DNA of 64,000 nt from Azospirillum formosense (GCF_040500525.1 NZ_CP159403.1:945001-1009000); one strand, 5' to 3'; counted from the first letter of the stretch, positions 8,314 to 17,672 are shown. The notes: generated from the letters alone by a model not told the origin. Translations and numbers: made by a program.

Positions 8314-9258
8314 GTGTTCCGCAAATTCGTCTATCTGCTGGCCTTGGCGCGCGAGCAGCATTTCGGCCGGGCGGCGGAGGCCTGCCACGTCTCCCAGCCG
8401 ACGCTGTCCAACGCCATCCGCCAGCTCGAGGACGAACTGCGCGTGCCCATCGTCGAGCGCGGGCAGAAATTCTCCGGCTTCACGCCGGAAGGGCTGAAGG
8501 TGCTCGAATACGCGCGCCGCATCGTCGCGGAACGGGACGGGCTGTACCAGGAGCTGACGGCGCTCGGCCAGGGCCTGTCCGGCCATCTGCGGATCGGCGC
8601 CATCCCGACCGCTCTGCCCGCCGTCCCCCATGTGCTGGCCCGCTTCGCCGAGCGCTACCCGCAGATCCGCTCCAGCGTGCGTTCGCTCAGCTCGCGGGAC
8701 ATCCAGCGCGACCTCGACGGGTTCGAGCTGGACGCCGCCGTCACCTACCTCGACAACGAGCCGCTGAGCAACGTCCGCACCGTGCCGCTCTTCTCGGAGC
8801 GCTACTTCCTCCTGGCCCAGCGCCGCCAGGTCCGGGAGGGCGCCACCGGCATCCGCTGGGCGGACGCGGCGAAACTGCCGCTGTGCCTGCTCACCCCGGA
8901 CATGCAGAACCGCCGCATCGCCGACACCGCCTTCCGCATGGCCGACCGGACGGTGGTTCCGCTGATGGAGACGAACTCCATCGTCACCATCTACACCATC
9001 GTGCGCAGCGGTCTGGCGGCCAGCGTGGTGCCCAGCCAGCTCCTCACCCTGGTCGCGCTCCACCCCGATCTGGTCGCCCTGCCGCTGACCGAGCCCGACC
9101 TGACCTACGCCGTCGGACTCGTCTACGCCGACCGCGATCCGCCGGCCCCGCTCGCCAAGGCGCTGGCCTCCGTCGCCGCCGAACCGGGCCTCGCCGAGCG
9201 CGTGCGCGCCTTGACCGACGAGGCCCTGGCCCCCTGGGGCCTGCCAAAAGGGCTATGA
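8314..9258 (+). CDS. fdsR: LysR-family regulator of the formate dehydrogenase operon
   Basis: A 314-residue protein starting with GTG behind GGGAGGGG. It has an N-terminal winged HTH (residues about 1-60, with HFGRAAEACHVSQPTLSNAI) and a LysR effector domain from about 90 to 295. It stands directly before fdsGBA-fdhD-fdsD in the same orientation, and a perfect T-N11-A palindrome lies between it and fdsG. The position matches FdsR of other fds operons, which responds to formate in Cupriavidus. That assignment is from context and family. No cofactor or DNA-binding evidence is visible beyond the palindrome. Confidence 0.85.
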   Translation: MFRKFVYLLALAREQHFGRAAEACHVSQPTLSNAIRQLEDELRVPIVERGQKFSGFTPEGLKVLEYARRIVAERDGLYQELTALGQGLSGHLRIGAIPTALPAVPHVLARFAERYPQIRSSVRSLSSRDIQRDLDGFELDAAVTYLDNEPLSNVRTVPLFSERYFLLAQRRQVREGATGIRWADAAKLPLCLLTPDMQNRRIADTAFRMADRTVVPLMETNSIVTIYTIVRSGLAASVVPSQLLTLVALHPDLVALPLTEPDLTYAVGLVYADRDPPAPLAKALASVAAEPGLAERVRALTDEALAPWGLPKGL

Positions 9259-9287
9259 TCTCAAGGACATAACCGCGCGATCCGTGT

Positions 9288-9310
9288 GGTGATAGCGAAA
9301 CCCTATCACC
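9288..9310. promoter_or_regulatory. LysR-type operator, GGTGATAG-N7-CTATCACC
   Basis: Arms GGTGATAG (9288-9295) and CTATCACC (9303-9310) are perfect inverse complements. The core ATAG-N7-CTAT contains the T-N11-A motif of LysR-type regulators. It lies 30 bp after the fdsR stop and 104 bp before the fdsG start, as expected for the activation site of the operon. Confidence 0.7.
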
Positions 9311-9414
9311 GCATCAGAAAATCAAATTTGCGCGCCTCCTCCAATGTCCGTAACGCTGACGGACGAGACACCAACGAAGCGCCGCCGATCCAGGCGGACG
9401 CGGGGGAGGAGACC

Positions 9415-9903
9415 ATGAACGCCCGATCTCCATGGAGCGAGGACCGCGCCACGGCGGTGATCGCCGCCAACCGTCACCTGCGCGGGGCCCTGCTGCCGAT
9501 GCTGCACGCTCTGCAGGAAGAGTTCGGCTGCATCGACGAGGAGGCCATCCCGCTGCTGGCGCGTGAGCTGAACCTGTCGCGCGCCGACGTGCACGGGGTG
9601 GTGTCCTTCTACCACGAGTTCCGCCGCAGCCGTCCCGGCCGCCACACCATCAAGGTCTGCCGAGCCGAGGCCTGCCAGTCGATGAACGCCGACGGGCTGA
9701 TCGAGCACATCCGCCGCCGCCTGAAGGTGGATTTCCACGAGACCACCGCCGACGACGCCTTCTCGCTGGAGCCGGTCTTCTGCCTGGGCAACTGCGCCCT
9801 GGCCCCCGCCGTGATGGTCGACGAGACGCTGCACGGCCGGGTCAGCCCGGCCCGCTTCGACGCCATCACCGCCTCCACCCTGGCCACGGAGGCCGCGCGA
9901 TGA
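9415..9903 (+). CDS. fdsG: NAD-dependent formate dehydrogenase gamma subunit (NuoE-like)
   Basis: 162 residues from the ATG at 9415, which has a strong ribosome-binding site (GGGGGAGGAG). Homologous to NuoE: a helical start, then a thioredoxin-like domain that binds one [2Fe-2S] cluster. The four ligands are visible as Cys82, Cys87, Cys123 and Cys127 (CRAEAC and CLGNC). In the enzyme it passes electrons near the FMN site of FdsB. Its TGA overlaps the fdsB ATG (ATGA), indicating translational coupling. Confidence 0.92.
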   Translation: MNARSPWSEDRATAVIAANRHLRGALLPMLHALQEEFGCIDEEAIPLLARELNLSRADVHGVVSFYHEFRRSRPGRHTIKVCRAEACQSMNADGLIEHIRRRLKVDFHETTADDAFSLEPVFCLGNCALAPAVMVDETLHGRVSPARFDAITASTLATEAAR

Positions 9904-11465
9904 ACGAGCCCCTGCACACGGTTTACGTGCCGCGCGACGCCGCCGCCCTGTCGGTGGGCGCCGACGAGACCGCCGCCGCCATCCGCGCGGAAGCCACCCG
10001 GCGCGGCATCCCGCTGCGCATCGTCCGCAACGGTTCCCGCGGCATGCTCTGGCTGGAGACCCTGGTCGAGGTGGAGACTCCCGAGGGCCGCGTCGCCTAC
10101 GGCCCGGTGATGGCCGAGGACGTGGCCGGGCTGTTCGACGCCGGCTTCCTGGAGGGCGCCGACCACGCCCTGGCCCACGGCCTGACCGAGAAGATCCCCT
10201 ACTTCGCCAAGCAGGAGCGGCTGACCTTCGCCCGCTGCGGCATCATCGACCCGCTGTCGGTCGAGGATTACCGGCTGCACGGCGGCTTCCGCGGGCTGGA
10301 GCGGGCGCTCGCCATGACCCCGGCGGAGATCGTCACCGAGGTCACCGAGTCCGGCCTGCGCGGCCGCGGCGGCGCCGGCTTCCCGACCGGCATCAAGTGG
10401 AACACGGTGCTGAACGCCAAGGCGGACCAGAAGTACATCTGCTGCAACGCCGACGAGGGCGACAGCGGCACCTTCGCCGACCGCATGATCATGGAAGGCG
10501 ACCCCTTCTGCCTGATCGAGGGCATGACCATCGCCGCCATCGCGGTGGGCGCCACCGAGGGCTACATCTACATCCGCTCCGAATACCCGCACGCCGTCGC
10601 GACGATGCGCGAGGCGATCCGGCTGGCCTATGACGAGAAGTGGCTGGGCGACGAGATCCACGGCACCGGCCACCGCTTCCACCTCGACGTCCGCGTCGGC
10701 GCCGGCGCCTACATCTGCGGCGAGGAGACCTCCATGCTGGAAAGCCTGGAGGGCAAGCGCGGCACCGTCCGGGCCAAGCCGCCGCTGCCGGCGCTGGAGG
10801 GCCTGTTCGGCAAGCCGACCGTCGTCAACAACGTGCTGTCGCTGACCTCCGTCCCGATCATCCTGGACAAAGGCGCCAACCACTACCGCGACTTCGGCGT
10901 CGGCCGCTCGCGCGGCACGCTGGCCTTCCAGCTCGCCGGCAACATCAAGCACGGCGGCATCGTCGAGAAGGCCTTCGGCGTCACCCTGCACGAGCTGCTC
11001 TACGAGTTCGGCGGCGGCACCATCACCGGGCGCCCGATCCGCGCGGTGCAGGCCGGCGGCCCGCTCGGCGCCTACCTGCCGCCCTCGCTGTTCGAGCTGC
11101 CGAAGGATTACGAGGCCTTCGCGGCGGTCGAGGCGATGGTCGGCCACGGCGGCATCGTCGTCTTCGACGACAGCGTCGACATGGCCAAGCAGGCCCGTTT
11201 CGCCATGGAGTTCTGCGCCGCCGAATCCTGCGGCAAGTGTACCCCCTGCCGCATCGGCGCGGTGCGCGGCGTCGAGGTGATGGACCACATCATCGCCGGC
11301 GAGAAGGTGGAGGCGAACATCACGCTGCTCAACGACCTGTGCGAGGTCATGACCGACGGCTCGCTCTGCGCCATGGGCGGCATGACGCCGATCCCGGTGC
11401 GCAGCGCCCTGAAGCACTTCCCCGAGGATTTCACCCGCAGCCCCGCGGCTGTCGCGGCCGAGTGA
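9900..11465 (+). CDS. fdsB: NAD-dependent formate dehydrogenase beta subunit (NuoF-like, FMN/NAD site)
   Basis: A 521-residue protein homologous to NuoF with an extra N-terminal thioredoxin-like part (about 1-110). The NADH/FMN-binding glycine motif GRGGAGFPTG is at 155-164, followed by the family hallmark NADEGDSGTF. The C-terminal [4Fe-4S] ligands are Cys444, Cys447, Cys450 and Cys490 (ESCGKCTPCR and SLCAMG). It reduces NAD+ with electrons from formate delivered through FdsA. It starts inside the fdsG stop codon and is followed by fdsA after 19 bp. Confidence 0.94.
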   Translation: MNEPLHTVYVPRDAAALSVGADETAAAIRAEATRRGIPLRIVRNGSRGMLWLETLVEVETPEGRVAYGPVMAEDVAGLFDAGFLEGADHALAHGLTEKIPYFAKQERLTFARCGIIDPLSVEDYRLHGGFRGLERALAMTPAEIVTEVTESGLRGRGGAGFPTGIKWNTVLNAKADQKYICCNADEGDSGTFADRMIMEGDPFCLIEGMTIAAIAVGATEGYIYIRSEYPHAVATMREAIRLAYDEKWLGDEIHGTGHRFHLDVRVGAGAYICGEETSMLESLEGKRGTVRAKPPLPALEGLFGKPTVVNNVLSLTSVPIILDKGANHYRDFGVGRSRGTLAFQLAGNIKHGGIVEKAFGVTLHELLYEFGGGTITGRPIRAVQAGGPLGAYLPPSLFELPKDYEAFAAVEAMVGHGGIVVFDDSVDMAKQARFAMEFCAAESCGKCTPCRIGAVRGVEVMDHIIAGEKVEANITLLNDLCEVMTDGSLCAMGGMTPIPVRSALKHFPEDFTRSPAAVAAE

Positions 11466-11484
11466 GCGGAAAGGACCAGATCCC

Positions 11485-14301
11485 ATGTCCATCCAAGACA
11501 TCGATTACGGCACCCCGGCCCGCGAGTCCGCCACCATGGTGACGCTGGACATCGACGGCCGCACGGTGACCGTGCCGGAAGGCACCTCGGTGATGCGCGC
11601 GGCCATGGAGGCCGGCATCACCGTGCCCAAGCTGTGCGCCACCGACATGCTGGACGCCTATGGCTCCTGCCGCCTGTGCATGGTGGAGATCGAGGGACGG
11701 CGCGGCACGCCGGCCTCCTGCACCACGCCGGTCGCCCCGGGCATGAAGGTGCATACCCAGAACGAGCGTCTGGGCCGTCTGCGCCGCGGCGTGATGGAGC
11801 TGTACATCTCCGACCATCCGCTGGATTGCCTGACCTGCCCGACCAACGGCAATTGCGAGCTTCAGGACATGGCCGGCGCGGTCGGCCTGCGCAACGTCCG
11901 CTACGGCTACGAGGGTGAGAACCACCGCGCCGCCGTGAAGGACGAGAGCAACCCCTACTTCACCTTCGACCCGTCCAAGTGCATCGTCTGCTCGCGCTGC
12001 GTGCGGGCCTGCGGCGAGGTCCAGGGCACCTTCGCCCTGACCATCGACGGGCGCGGCTTCGACAGCAAGGTGTCGCCGGGCGCGCTGGAACAGTTCATGG
12101 ACAGCGAGTGCGTGTCCTGCGGCGCCTGCGTCCAGGCCTGCCCGACCGCGACCCTGACCGAGAAGTCGCTGATCGAGCTGGGCCAGCCGGAGCACAGCGT
12201 CATCACCACCTGCGCCTATTGCGGCGTCGGCTGCTCCTTCAAGGCGGAGATGAAGGGCACCACCGTGGTCCGCATGGTCCCCCACAAGGACGGCGGCGCC
12301 AACGAGGGCCATTCCTGCGTCAAGGGCCGCTTCGCCTGGGGCTACGCCACCCACGCCGACCGCCAGATGCAGCCGATGATCCGCGAGAGCATCGACGATC
12401 CGTGGCGCGTCGTGTCCTGGGAGGAGGCGATCGCCTACGCCGCCACCCGCCTGCGCGCGGTCCAGCAGAAATACGGCCGCGGCTCCATCGGCGGCATCAC
12501 CTCGTCCCGTTGCACGAACGAGGAGGTTTATGTCGTCCAGAAGATGATCCGCGCCGCCTTCGGCAACAACAACGTCGACACCTGCGCCCGCGTCTGCCAT
12601 TCCCCGACCGGCTACGGCCTGAAGCAGACCTTCGGCACCTCCGCCGGCACGCAGGACTTCAAGAGCGTCGACAAGTCCGACGTGATCCTGGTCATCGGCG
12701 CCAACCCGACGGACGGCCACCCGGTCTTCGGCTCGCGCATGAAGAAGCGGCTGCGCCAGGGCGCCAAGCTGATCGTCATCGATCCGCGCCGCATCGACCT
12801 CGTGCGCAGCCCGCACGTCTCGGCGACGCACCACCTCCAGCTCCGTCCCGGCACCAACGTCGCCGCGATGAACGCGCTGGCCCATGTGATCGTCACCGAG
12901 GAACTGGTCGACCGCAACTTCGTGGCCGACCGTTGCGACCCGATGGAGTTCGCCCGGTGGGAAGCCTTCGTCCGCGACCCGCGCCACTCCCCGGAGAACA
13001 CCGAGCAGTACACCGGCATCCCGGCGGCGGAGATGCGCGCGGCGGCCCGGCTTTACGCCACCGGCGGCAACGCGGCGATCTATTACGGCCTGGGCGTCAC
13101 CGAGCACAGCCAGGGTTCGACCGCCGTGATGGGCATGGCGAACCTCGCCATGGCGACCGGCAACATCGGGCGTGACGGCGTCGGCGTGAACCCGCTGCGC
13201 GGACAGAACAACGTCCAGGGCTCCTGCGACATGGGCTCCTTCCCGCACGAGCTGACCGGCTACCGCCATGTCTCCGACGATGTGGTCCGCCAGCAGTTCG
13301 AGGAGGTGTGGAACGCGGCGCTCGACCCCGAGCCGGGCCTGCGCATCCCCAACATGTTCGACTCCGCGGTGGACGGCACCTTCAAGGGCATCTTCGTGCA
13401 GGGCGAGGACATCGCCCAGTCCGACCCGAACACCCAGCATGTGTTCGCCGCCCTGCGGGCCATGGAGATCGTCGTGGTGCAGGACCTGTTCCTGAACGAG
13501 ACCGCGGCCTTCGCCCACGTCTTCCTGCCCGGCACCTCCTTCCTGGAGAAGGACGGCACCTTCACCAACGCCGAGCGCCGCATCAACCGCGTCCGCCCGG
13601 TGATGCCGTCCAAGACCGGCAAGCAGGAATGGGAGGTCGTCTGCGATCTGGCCACCGCCATGGGCTATCCCATGTTCTACCGCAGCGGCGCGCAGATCAT
13701 GGACGAGATCGCCCGCCTGACCCCCACCTTCTCCGGCGTCAGCTTCGAGAAGCTGGACCGGGTGGGCAGCGTGCAGTGGCCCTGCACCGACGAGGAGTCG
13801 GTCGGCACGCCGATCATGCACGCCGACGGCTTCGTCCGCGGCCAGGGCCGCTTCATGATCACCGAGTATGTGCCGACGGAGGAGCGCGCTTCCCGCTTCT
13901 ACCCGCTGATCCTGACGACGGGCCGCATCCTCAGCCACTACAACGTCGGCGCCCAGACCCGCCGTACCGCCAACGTGGCGTGGCACCCGGAGGACATTCT
14001 GGAACTCCACGCCCACGACGCCGAGGAGCGGGGCATCCGCGACGGCGATCTGGTCTCCATCGCCAGCCGCATCGGCGCCACGACGCTGCGGGCGCGCATC
14101 TCCGACCGGATGCCGCAGGGTGTGGTCTACACCACCTTCCACCACCCGGTGACGGGCGCCAACGTGGTCACCACCGAGAATTCGGATTGGGCCACCAACT
14201 GCCCCGAATACAAGGTGACCGCGGTGCAGGTGACGCTGAGCAACCACCCGTCCGACTGGCAGATCCGCCGCGGCGATCTGGTGGAAGTGGCGGCGGAGTA
14301 A
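11485..14301 (+). CDS. fdsA: NAD-dependent formate dehydrogenase catalytic alpha subunit (Mo-bis-MGD)
   Basis: A 938-residue cytoplasmic molybdoenzyme. The N-terminus (about 15-95) is a [2Fe-2S] ferredoxin domain (YGSCRLCMVEI). Then come the NuoG-type His-Cys3 motif (HPLDCLTCPTNGNC) and two ferredoxin [4Fe-4S] motifs (CIVCSRCVRAC and CVSCGACVQAC). A further cluster, CAYCGVGC, opens the molybdopterin domain. The catalytic Cys371-His372 pair sits in DTCARVCHSPTGYG, so this is a cysteine and not a selenocysteine enzyme. The C-terminal molybdopterin dinucleotide-binding domain begins near 800. It oxidises formate to CO2. The architecture is that of the oxygen-tolerant FdsABG enzymes. Confidence 0.95.
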   Translation: MSIQDIDYGTPARESATMVTLDIDGRTVTVPEGTSVMRAAMEAGITVPKLCATDMLDAYGSCRLCMVEIEGRRGTPASCTTPVAPGMKVHTQNERLGRLRRGVMELYISDHPLDCLTCPTNGNCELQDMAGAVGLRNVRYGYEGENHRAAVKDESNPYFTFDPSKCIVCSRCVRACGEVQGTFALTIDGRGFDSKVSPGALEQFMDSECVSCGACVQACPTATLTEKSLIELGQPEHSVITTCAYCGVGCSFKAEMKGTTVVRMVPHKDGGANEGHSCVKGRFAWGYATHADRQMQPMIRESIDDPWRVVSWEEAIAYAATRLRAVQQKYGRGSIGGITSSRCTNEEVYVVQKMIRAAFGNNNVDTCARVCHSPTGYGLKQTFGTSAGTQDFKSVDKSDVILVIGANPTDGHPVFGSRMKKRLRQGAKLIVIDPRRIDLVRSPHVSATHHLQLRPGTNVAAMNALAHVIVTEELVDRNFVADRCDPMEFARWEAFVRDPRHSPENTEQYTGIPAAEMRAAARLYATGGNAAIYYGLGVTEHSQGSTAVMGMANLAMATGNIGRDGVGVNPLRGQNNVQGSCDMGSFPHELTGYRHVSDDVVRQQFEEVWNAALDPEPGLRIPNMFDSAVDGTFKGIFVQGEDIAQSDPNTQHVFAALRAMEIVVVQDLFLNETAAFAHVFLPGTSFLEKDGTFTNAERRINRVRPVMPSKTGKQEWEVVCDLATAMGYPMFYRSGAQIMDEIARLTPTFSGVSFEKLDRVGSVQWPCTDEESVGTPIMHADGFVRGQGRFMITEYVPTEERASRFYPLILTTGRILSHYNVGAQTRRTANVAWHPEDILELHAHDAEERGIRDGDLVSIASRIGATTLRARISDRMPQGVVYTTFHHPVTGANVVTTENSDWATNCPEYKVTAVQVTLSNHPSDWQIRRGDLVEVAAE

Positions 14302-14329
14302 AGCGGCAACGCGCAGCGGAGGACCAGCC

Positions 14330-15139
14330 ATGCTCACTCACGCCCATTCCCTGCCGGCCAGCGGCACCGGCTTTCCGGAATTCGCCGATCAGGCGGCGAA
14401 TCAGGCGGCCAGAACGGCGGACGTGACGTGGCTGGTCGCCGAGGAGACCCCGGTGGCGTTCGAATACAACGGACGCTCCCACGCCGTGATGATGGCGACG
14501 CCCGCCGATCTGGAGGACTTCGCGCTCGGCTTCAGCCTGTGCGAGGAAATCGTCGGCAGCGCCGCCGACATCGACCGCGTCGACGTCCGCCCGGTCGAGG
14601 ACGGCATCGTCCTGTCCATCGAGGCGGACCCGTTGCGTCTTCTGCGCGGCTCGCTCCGCCGCCGTTCCATGGAAGGGCGGAGCGGCTGCGGCCTGTGCGG
14701 GGTGGACAGCCTCGCCAACGCGGTGCGCGAACCGCCGCGGGTGACGGCGGGCTTCACCCCGTCGGTGGAGGCGGTGGCCGCCGCCTTCACCGCCCTGCCC
14801 GACCACCAGCCGATGAACCGCGCCAACAGATCGTTGCACGCGGCGGCCTGGGCCGGGCCGGACGGTCGCATCGTGATGGCGCGGGAAGACGTCGGGCGGC
14901 ACAACGCGCTCGACAAGCTGGCCGGCGCGCTGGCCCGCGCGGGCATCGACCCGTCCGGCGGCTTCGCGGTGATGAGCAGCCGTTGCAGCTTCGAACTGGT
15001 CCAGAAGGCCGCGACCATCGGCATCCCCATGCTCGCCACCATTTCCGCCCCCACGGCGCTGGCTCTGAAGCTCGCCCGCGCCGCCGGCATGACCCTGGCC
15101 GCCCGCGCGCGCGGCAACGGCGTCATGCTGTTCCGTTAA
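14330..15139 (+). CDS. fdhD: formate dehydrogenase accessory sulfurtransferase FdhD (FdsC)
   Basis: 269 residues behind GGAGGA. FdhD passes sulfur from a cysteine desulfurase to the Mo-bis-MGD cofactor, which formate dehydrogenase needs for activity. The reactive loop CGLCG (Cys120, Cys123) is present, as are DLEDFALGFSLCEEIV and the conserved REDVGRHNALDKL and SSRCSFELVQKAA. It is encoded between fdsA and fdsD, as in Cupriavidus and Rhodobacter, where the homologue is called FdsC. It is probably cotranscribed with fdsGBA. Confidence 0.93.
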   Translation: MLTHAHSLPASGTGFPEFADQAANQAARTADVTWLVAEETPVAFEYNGRSHAVMMATPADLEDFALGFSLCEEIVGSAADIDRVDVRPVEDGIVLSIEADPLRLLRGSLRRRSMEGRSGCGLCGVDSLANAVREPPRVTAGFTPSVEAVAAAFTALPDHQPMNRANRSLHAAAWAGPDGRIVMAREDVGRHNALDKLAGALARAGIDPSGGFAVMSSRCSFELVQKAATIGIPMLATISAPTALALKLARAAGMTLAARARGNGVMLFR

Positions 15140-15163
15140 AATCACTATTCCGGGAACCGACCC

Positions 15164-15394
15164 ATGGACACCACACGCGAACTCGTCCGCATGGCCAACC
15201 AGATCGCCAGCTATTTCCAGTCCTACCCGCAGGACGAGGCGGTGATCGAAACCGCCGGCCACATCCGCGCCTTCTGGGAGCCGCGCATGCGCCAGCGCCT
15301 TCTGGAGCACAGCAGCGCCGGCGGCGAGGGCCTGCACGAGATCGTCACCCAGGCGATCGAGCGGCTGAAGGGGCCGATGGCGGGGAGCGCGTAG
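15164..15394 (+). CDS. fdsD: formate dehydrogenase delta subunit
   Basis: A 76-residue FdsD protein with the family pattern LVRMANQIASYFQSYP near the N-terminus and HIRAFWEPRMRQRLL in the middle. In other bacteria it is needed for full activity or assembly of FdsABG, though it is not always a stable subunit. It is the last gene of the operon, 24 bp after fdhD, and is followed by a long palindromic element that could end the transcript. Confidence 0.9.
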   Translation: MDTTRELVRMANQIASYFQSYPQDEAVIETAGHIRAFWEPRMRQRLLEHSSAGGEGLHEIVTQAIERLKGPMAGSA

Positions 15395-15407
15395 TTCATT
15401 GGCGTTC

Positions 15408-15496
15408 TTGCCCCCTCCCCGGCCCTCCCCCGCTTCGCGGGAGAGGGGGTTTAGTTCCCTCCCCTGCGAAGCGGGGGAGGGCCGGGGAGGGGGCAA
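15408..15496. repeat. long palindromic GC-rich intergenic element
   Basis: A 31-nt arm (15408-15438, starting TTGCCCCCTCCCCGG) is matched perfectly by its inverse complement at 15466-15496; the 27-nt centre is itself nearly symmetrical. It sits exactly between the convergent fdsD and MarR genes. It could act as a bidirectional terminator. Its CCCTCCCC/GGGGAGGG make-up is that of dispersed intergenic palindromes common in high-GC alphaproteobacteria, but only one copy is in this window. Confidence 0.75.
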
Positions 15497-15511
15497 CAGC
15501 ACCTCTCCTGC

Positions 15512-15949
15512 TCAGGCCCGCTGGCTCAGCAACCCCTTGAGCACGCGCGACAGCAGGTCCGCGAGTTGGAACTGCTCCGGCCCCGGCAGGGCCGCGATGA
15601 CCGCGGCGAAATCCTTCAACGGGTCGTATTCGAGAAGCGCCAACGCCTTCTCCGTCGGATGAAGCTGCACGACGCGGCGGTCTTCCGGCACCGGAACCCG
15701 CGTCAGCAACTCCTTCGTCACCAGAACCTCGACCATCTGGGACGCCGCGCCGCGGGTGGTCGCGTGGAAGTCCGCGAAGGCGGACACCGTCCGCTGGCTG
15801 TCGTTGGCGCGCGCGAAATAGCGCAGCGCCGTCCACTGCGACGGTTTCAAACCCTGCGTGTAGCCCATGCTGTCGGCGATGTGACCGATGTGCATCATGA
15901 CCTCGGCGATCGCCTGCGCCGATGCCAGGGACTGGGGGCTTTTCGACAT
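15512..15949 (-). CDS. MarR-family transcriptional regulator
   Basis: 145 residues from ATG 15949 (M-S-K-S-P); an upstream ATG at 16009 in frame would run through the putative operator, so the shorter form is preferred. A winged HTH is visible at about residues 35-100: LKPSQWTALRYFARA, SAFADFHATTRGAASQMVEVL and the wing VPVPEDRRVVQLHPTEKA. The long N- and C-terminal helices would make the dimer. No partner gene is adjacent in the same direction; rimO is divergent. The ligand and targets are unknown, and autoregulation through 15971-15983 is likely. Confidence 0.85.
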   Translation of the reverse strand: MSKSPQSLASAQAIAEVMMHIGHIADSMGYTQGLKPSQWTALRYFARANDSQRTVSAFADFHATTRGAASQMVEVLVTKELLTRVPVPEDRRVVQLHPTEKALALLEYDPLKDFAAVIAALPGPEQFQLADLLSRVLKGLLSQRA

Positions 15950-15970
15950 GGCAGCGGGGTCTCGACAGTT

Positions 15971-15983
15971 GTCAAAAATTGAC
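15971..15983. promoter_or_regulatory. probable MarR operator, GTCAA-N3-TTGAC
   Basis: The palindrome GTCAA/AAA/TTGAC lies 21 bp before the start codon of the MarR gene, in an AT-rich patch. It has the size and place of a MarR autorepression site. Confidence 0.5.
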
Positions 15984-16297
15984 CCGGAGCGCAGCGAAAC
16001 AGCCGGCAACGAGTCTGTACGATGCAGAGACTATATGATTACAAAACTAACATACCCCAGTAGGCAAGTCCATGACTCCCCCACGCCCGACGACGGAGCG
16101 CACACTACGTCATTGGGACAGTAAACGAAACATTGACCTTAAGTCTCATCCAGCACAAGGTGTCGCACCCTCCCTGTGGCGCCGTCCGGTTCATCGGACC
16201 GGTGCGGAGACAACGCAGGGCACCTACCACCTCGTGTCGGGGCTGCGCCGCGCGTTTTGTCTGGCGTTGCGCCGCGACTCGCCTATATATGCGCGCC
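15984..16297. other. non-coding spacer between MarR and rimO genes
   Basis: About 310 bp without a credible gene. It is AT-richer than its surroundings around 16010-16070 (TATATGATTACAAAACTAACATA). An in-frame ATG at 16133 would lengthen RimO by 55 unlikely residues. It should contain the divergent promoters; the TATATA at 16284 lies too close to the rimO ATG to be called a -10 box. Confidence 0.5.
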
Positions 16298-17662
16298 ATG
16301 ACCAGCACGCCCCCGTCCATTCCCGGTTTCAAGACCAACCCGGCCTCGTCCCCCAAGGTGGGGATCGTCAGCCTGGGCTGCCCCAAGGCGCTCGTCGACT
16401 CCGAGCGCATCCTCACGCGCCTGCGCGCCGAGGGCTACGACATCTCGCCGTCCTACGACGGCGCGGATGTCGTTTTGGTCAACACCTGCGGCTTCCTCGA
16501 TTCCGCCAAGAAGGAATCGCTGGAGGCCATCGGCGAGGCGATCAAGGAGAACGGCCGCGTCATCGTGACCGGCTGCATGGGCGTGGAATCGGACATGATC
16601 CGGCAGGTCCATCCGGACGTGCTGGCTGTCACCGGTCCCCATCAGTACGAGCAGGTGGTCAACGCCGTGCACGACGCCGTGCCGCCGGTGCATGACCCCT
16701 TCACCGATCTGGTCCCGCCGGAAGGGCTGCGGCTGACCCCGCGCCACTACGCCTACCTGAAGATTTCCGAGGGCTGCAACAACCGCTGCAGCTTCTGCAT
16801 CATCCCGTCCCTGCGCGGCGATCTGGTCAGCCGTCCGGTCGTCTCGGTACTGCGCGAGGCGGAGAAGCTGGCGACCGCCGGCGTCAAGGAGCTGCTGGTC
16901 ATCTCCCAGGACACCAGCGCCTACGGCGTCGACCGCAAATACGCGGAAGAGGACTGGTACGGGCGCAAGGTGAAGGCCCGCTTCATCGACCTCTGTCGCG
17001 AGCTGGCGAACTTCGACGTCTGGGTGCGCCTGCACTACGTCTACCCCTACCCGCATGTGGACGAGGTGATCCCGCTGATGGCGGAGGGCCGCATCCTCCC
17101 CTATCTCGACATCCCGTTCCAGCACGCCTCCCCCACCGTCTTGAAGGCGATGCGCCGCCCGGCGGCCCAGGAGAAGCAGCTCGACCGCATCCGGAAGTGG
17201 CGGCAGGAATGCCCGCATCTGGTGCTGCGCTCCACCTTCATCACCGGCTTCCCCGGCGAGACGGAGGAGGATTTCCAGTTCATGCTGGACTGGCTGAAGG
17301 AAGCGCAGCTCGACCGCGTCGGCTGCTTCAAGTACGAGCCGGTCGAGGGCGCCACCGCCAACGACCTGCCCGGCGCCGTTCCGGAAGAGGTCAAGCAGGA
17401 GCGCTGGGAGCGCTTCATGGAGACCCAGAAGGCGATCAGCGCCGAGCGGCTCCAGCAGAAGGTCGGCTTCACGCTGGGCGTCCTCATCGACGAGGTCGAC
17501 GAGGAGGGCGCCATCGGCCGCTCCTACGCCGACGCGCCGGAGATCGACGGCAACGTCTTCCTGAACGGCGAGACGAACGTGAAGCCGGGCGACATCGTGG
17601 ACGTGACCATCGAACACGCCGACGAATACGACCTCTGGGGTTCCATCGAACGCGCCGAGTGA
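16298..17662 (+). CDS. rimO: ribosomal protein S12 methylthiotransferase RimO
   Basis: 454 residues from ATG 16298. A radical-SAM methylthiotransferase that modifies the conserved Asp of ribosomal protein S12. The N-terminal UPF0004 domain starts [17 protein letters not shown] and binds a second [4Fe-4S] cluster; its cysteines are in SLGCPK, VNTCGF and VTGCMG. The radical-SAM motif is Cys160, Cys164, Cys167 (CNNRCSFC). A TRAM domain closes the protein (about 385-450). [12 protein letters not shown] and CNNRCSFC separate it from MiaB. It stands alone, ended by a strong hairpin shared with the convergent CsaA gene. Confidence 0.95.
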   Translation: MTSTPPSIPGFKTNPASSPKVGIVSLGCPKALVDSERILTRLRAEGYDISPSYDGADVVLVNTCGFLDSAKKESLEAIGEAIKENGRVIVTGCMGVESDMIRQVHPDVLAVTGPHQYEQVVNAVHDAVPPVHDPFTDLVPPEGLRLTPRHYAYLKISEGCNNRCSFCIIPSLRGDLVSRPVVSVLREAEKLATAGVKELLVISQDTSAYGVDRKYAEEDWYGRKVKARFIDLCRELANFDVWVRLHYVYPYPHVDEVIPLMAEGRILPYLDIPFQHASPTVLKAMRRPAAQEKQLDRIRKWRQECPHLVLRSTFITGFPGETEEDFQFMLDWLKEAQLDRVGCFKYEPVEGATANDLPGAVPEEVKQERWERFMETQKAISAERLQQKVGFTLGVLIDEVDEEGAIGRSYADAPEIDGNVFLNGETNVKPGDIVDVTIEHADEYDLWGSIERAE

Positions 17663-17672
17663 GCGGCGTCGA

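Noticed and set aside
16284..16290. TATATA before rimO as a -10 box
   Set aside because: It lies only 8 bp before the start codon and no -35 element stands at a suitable distance.
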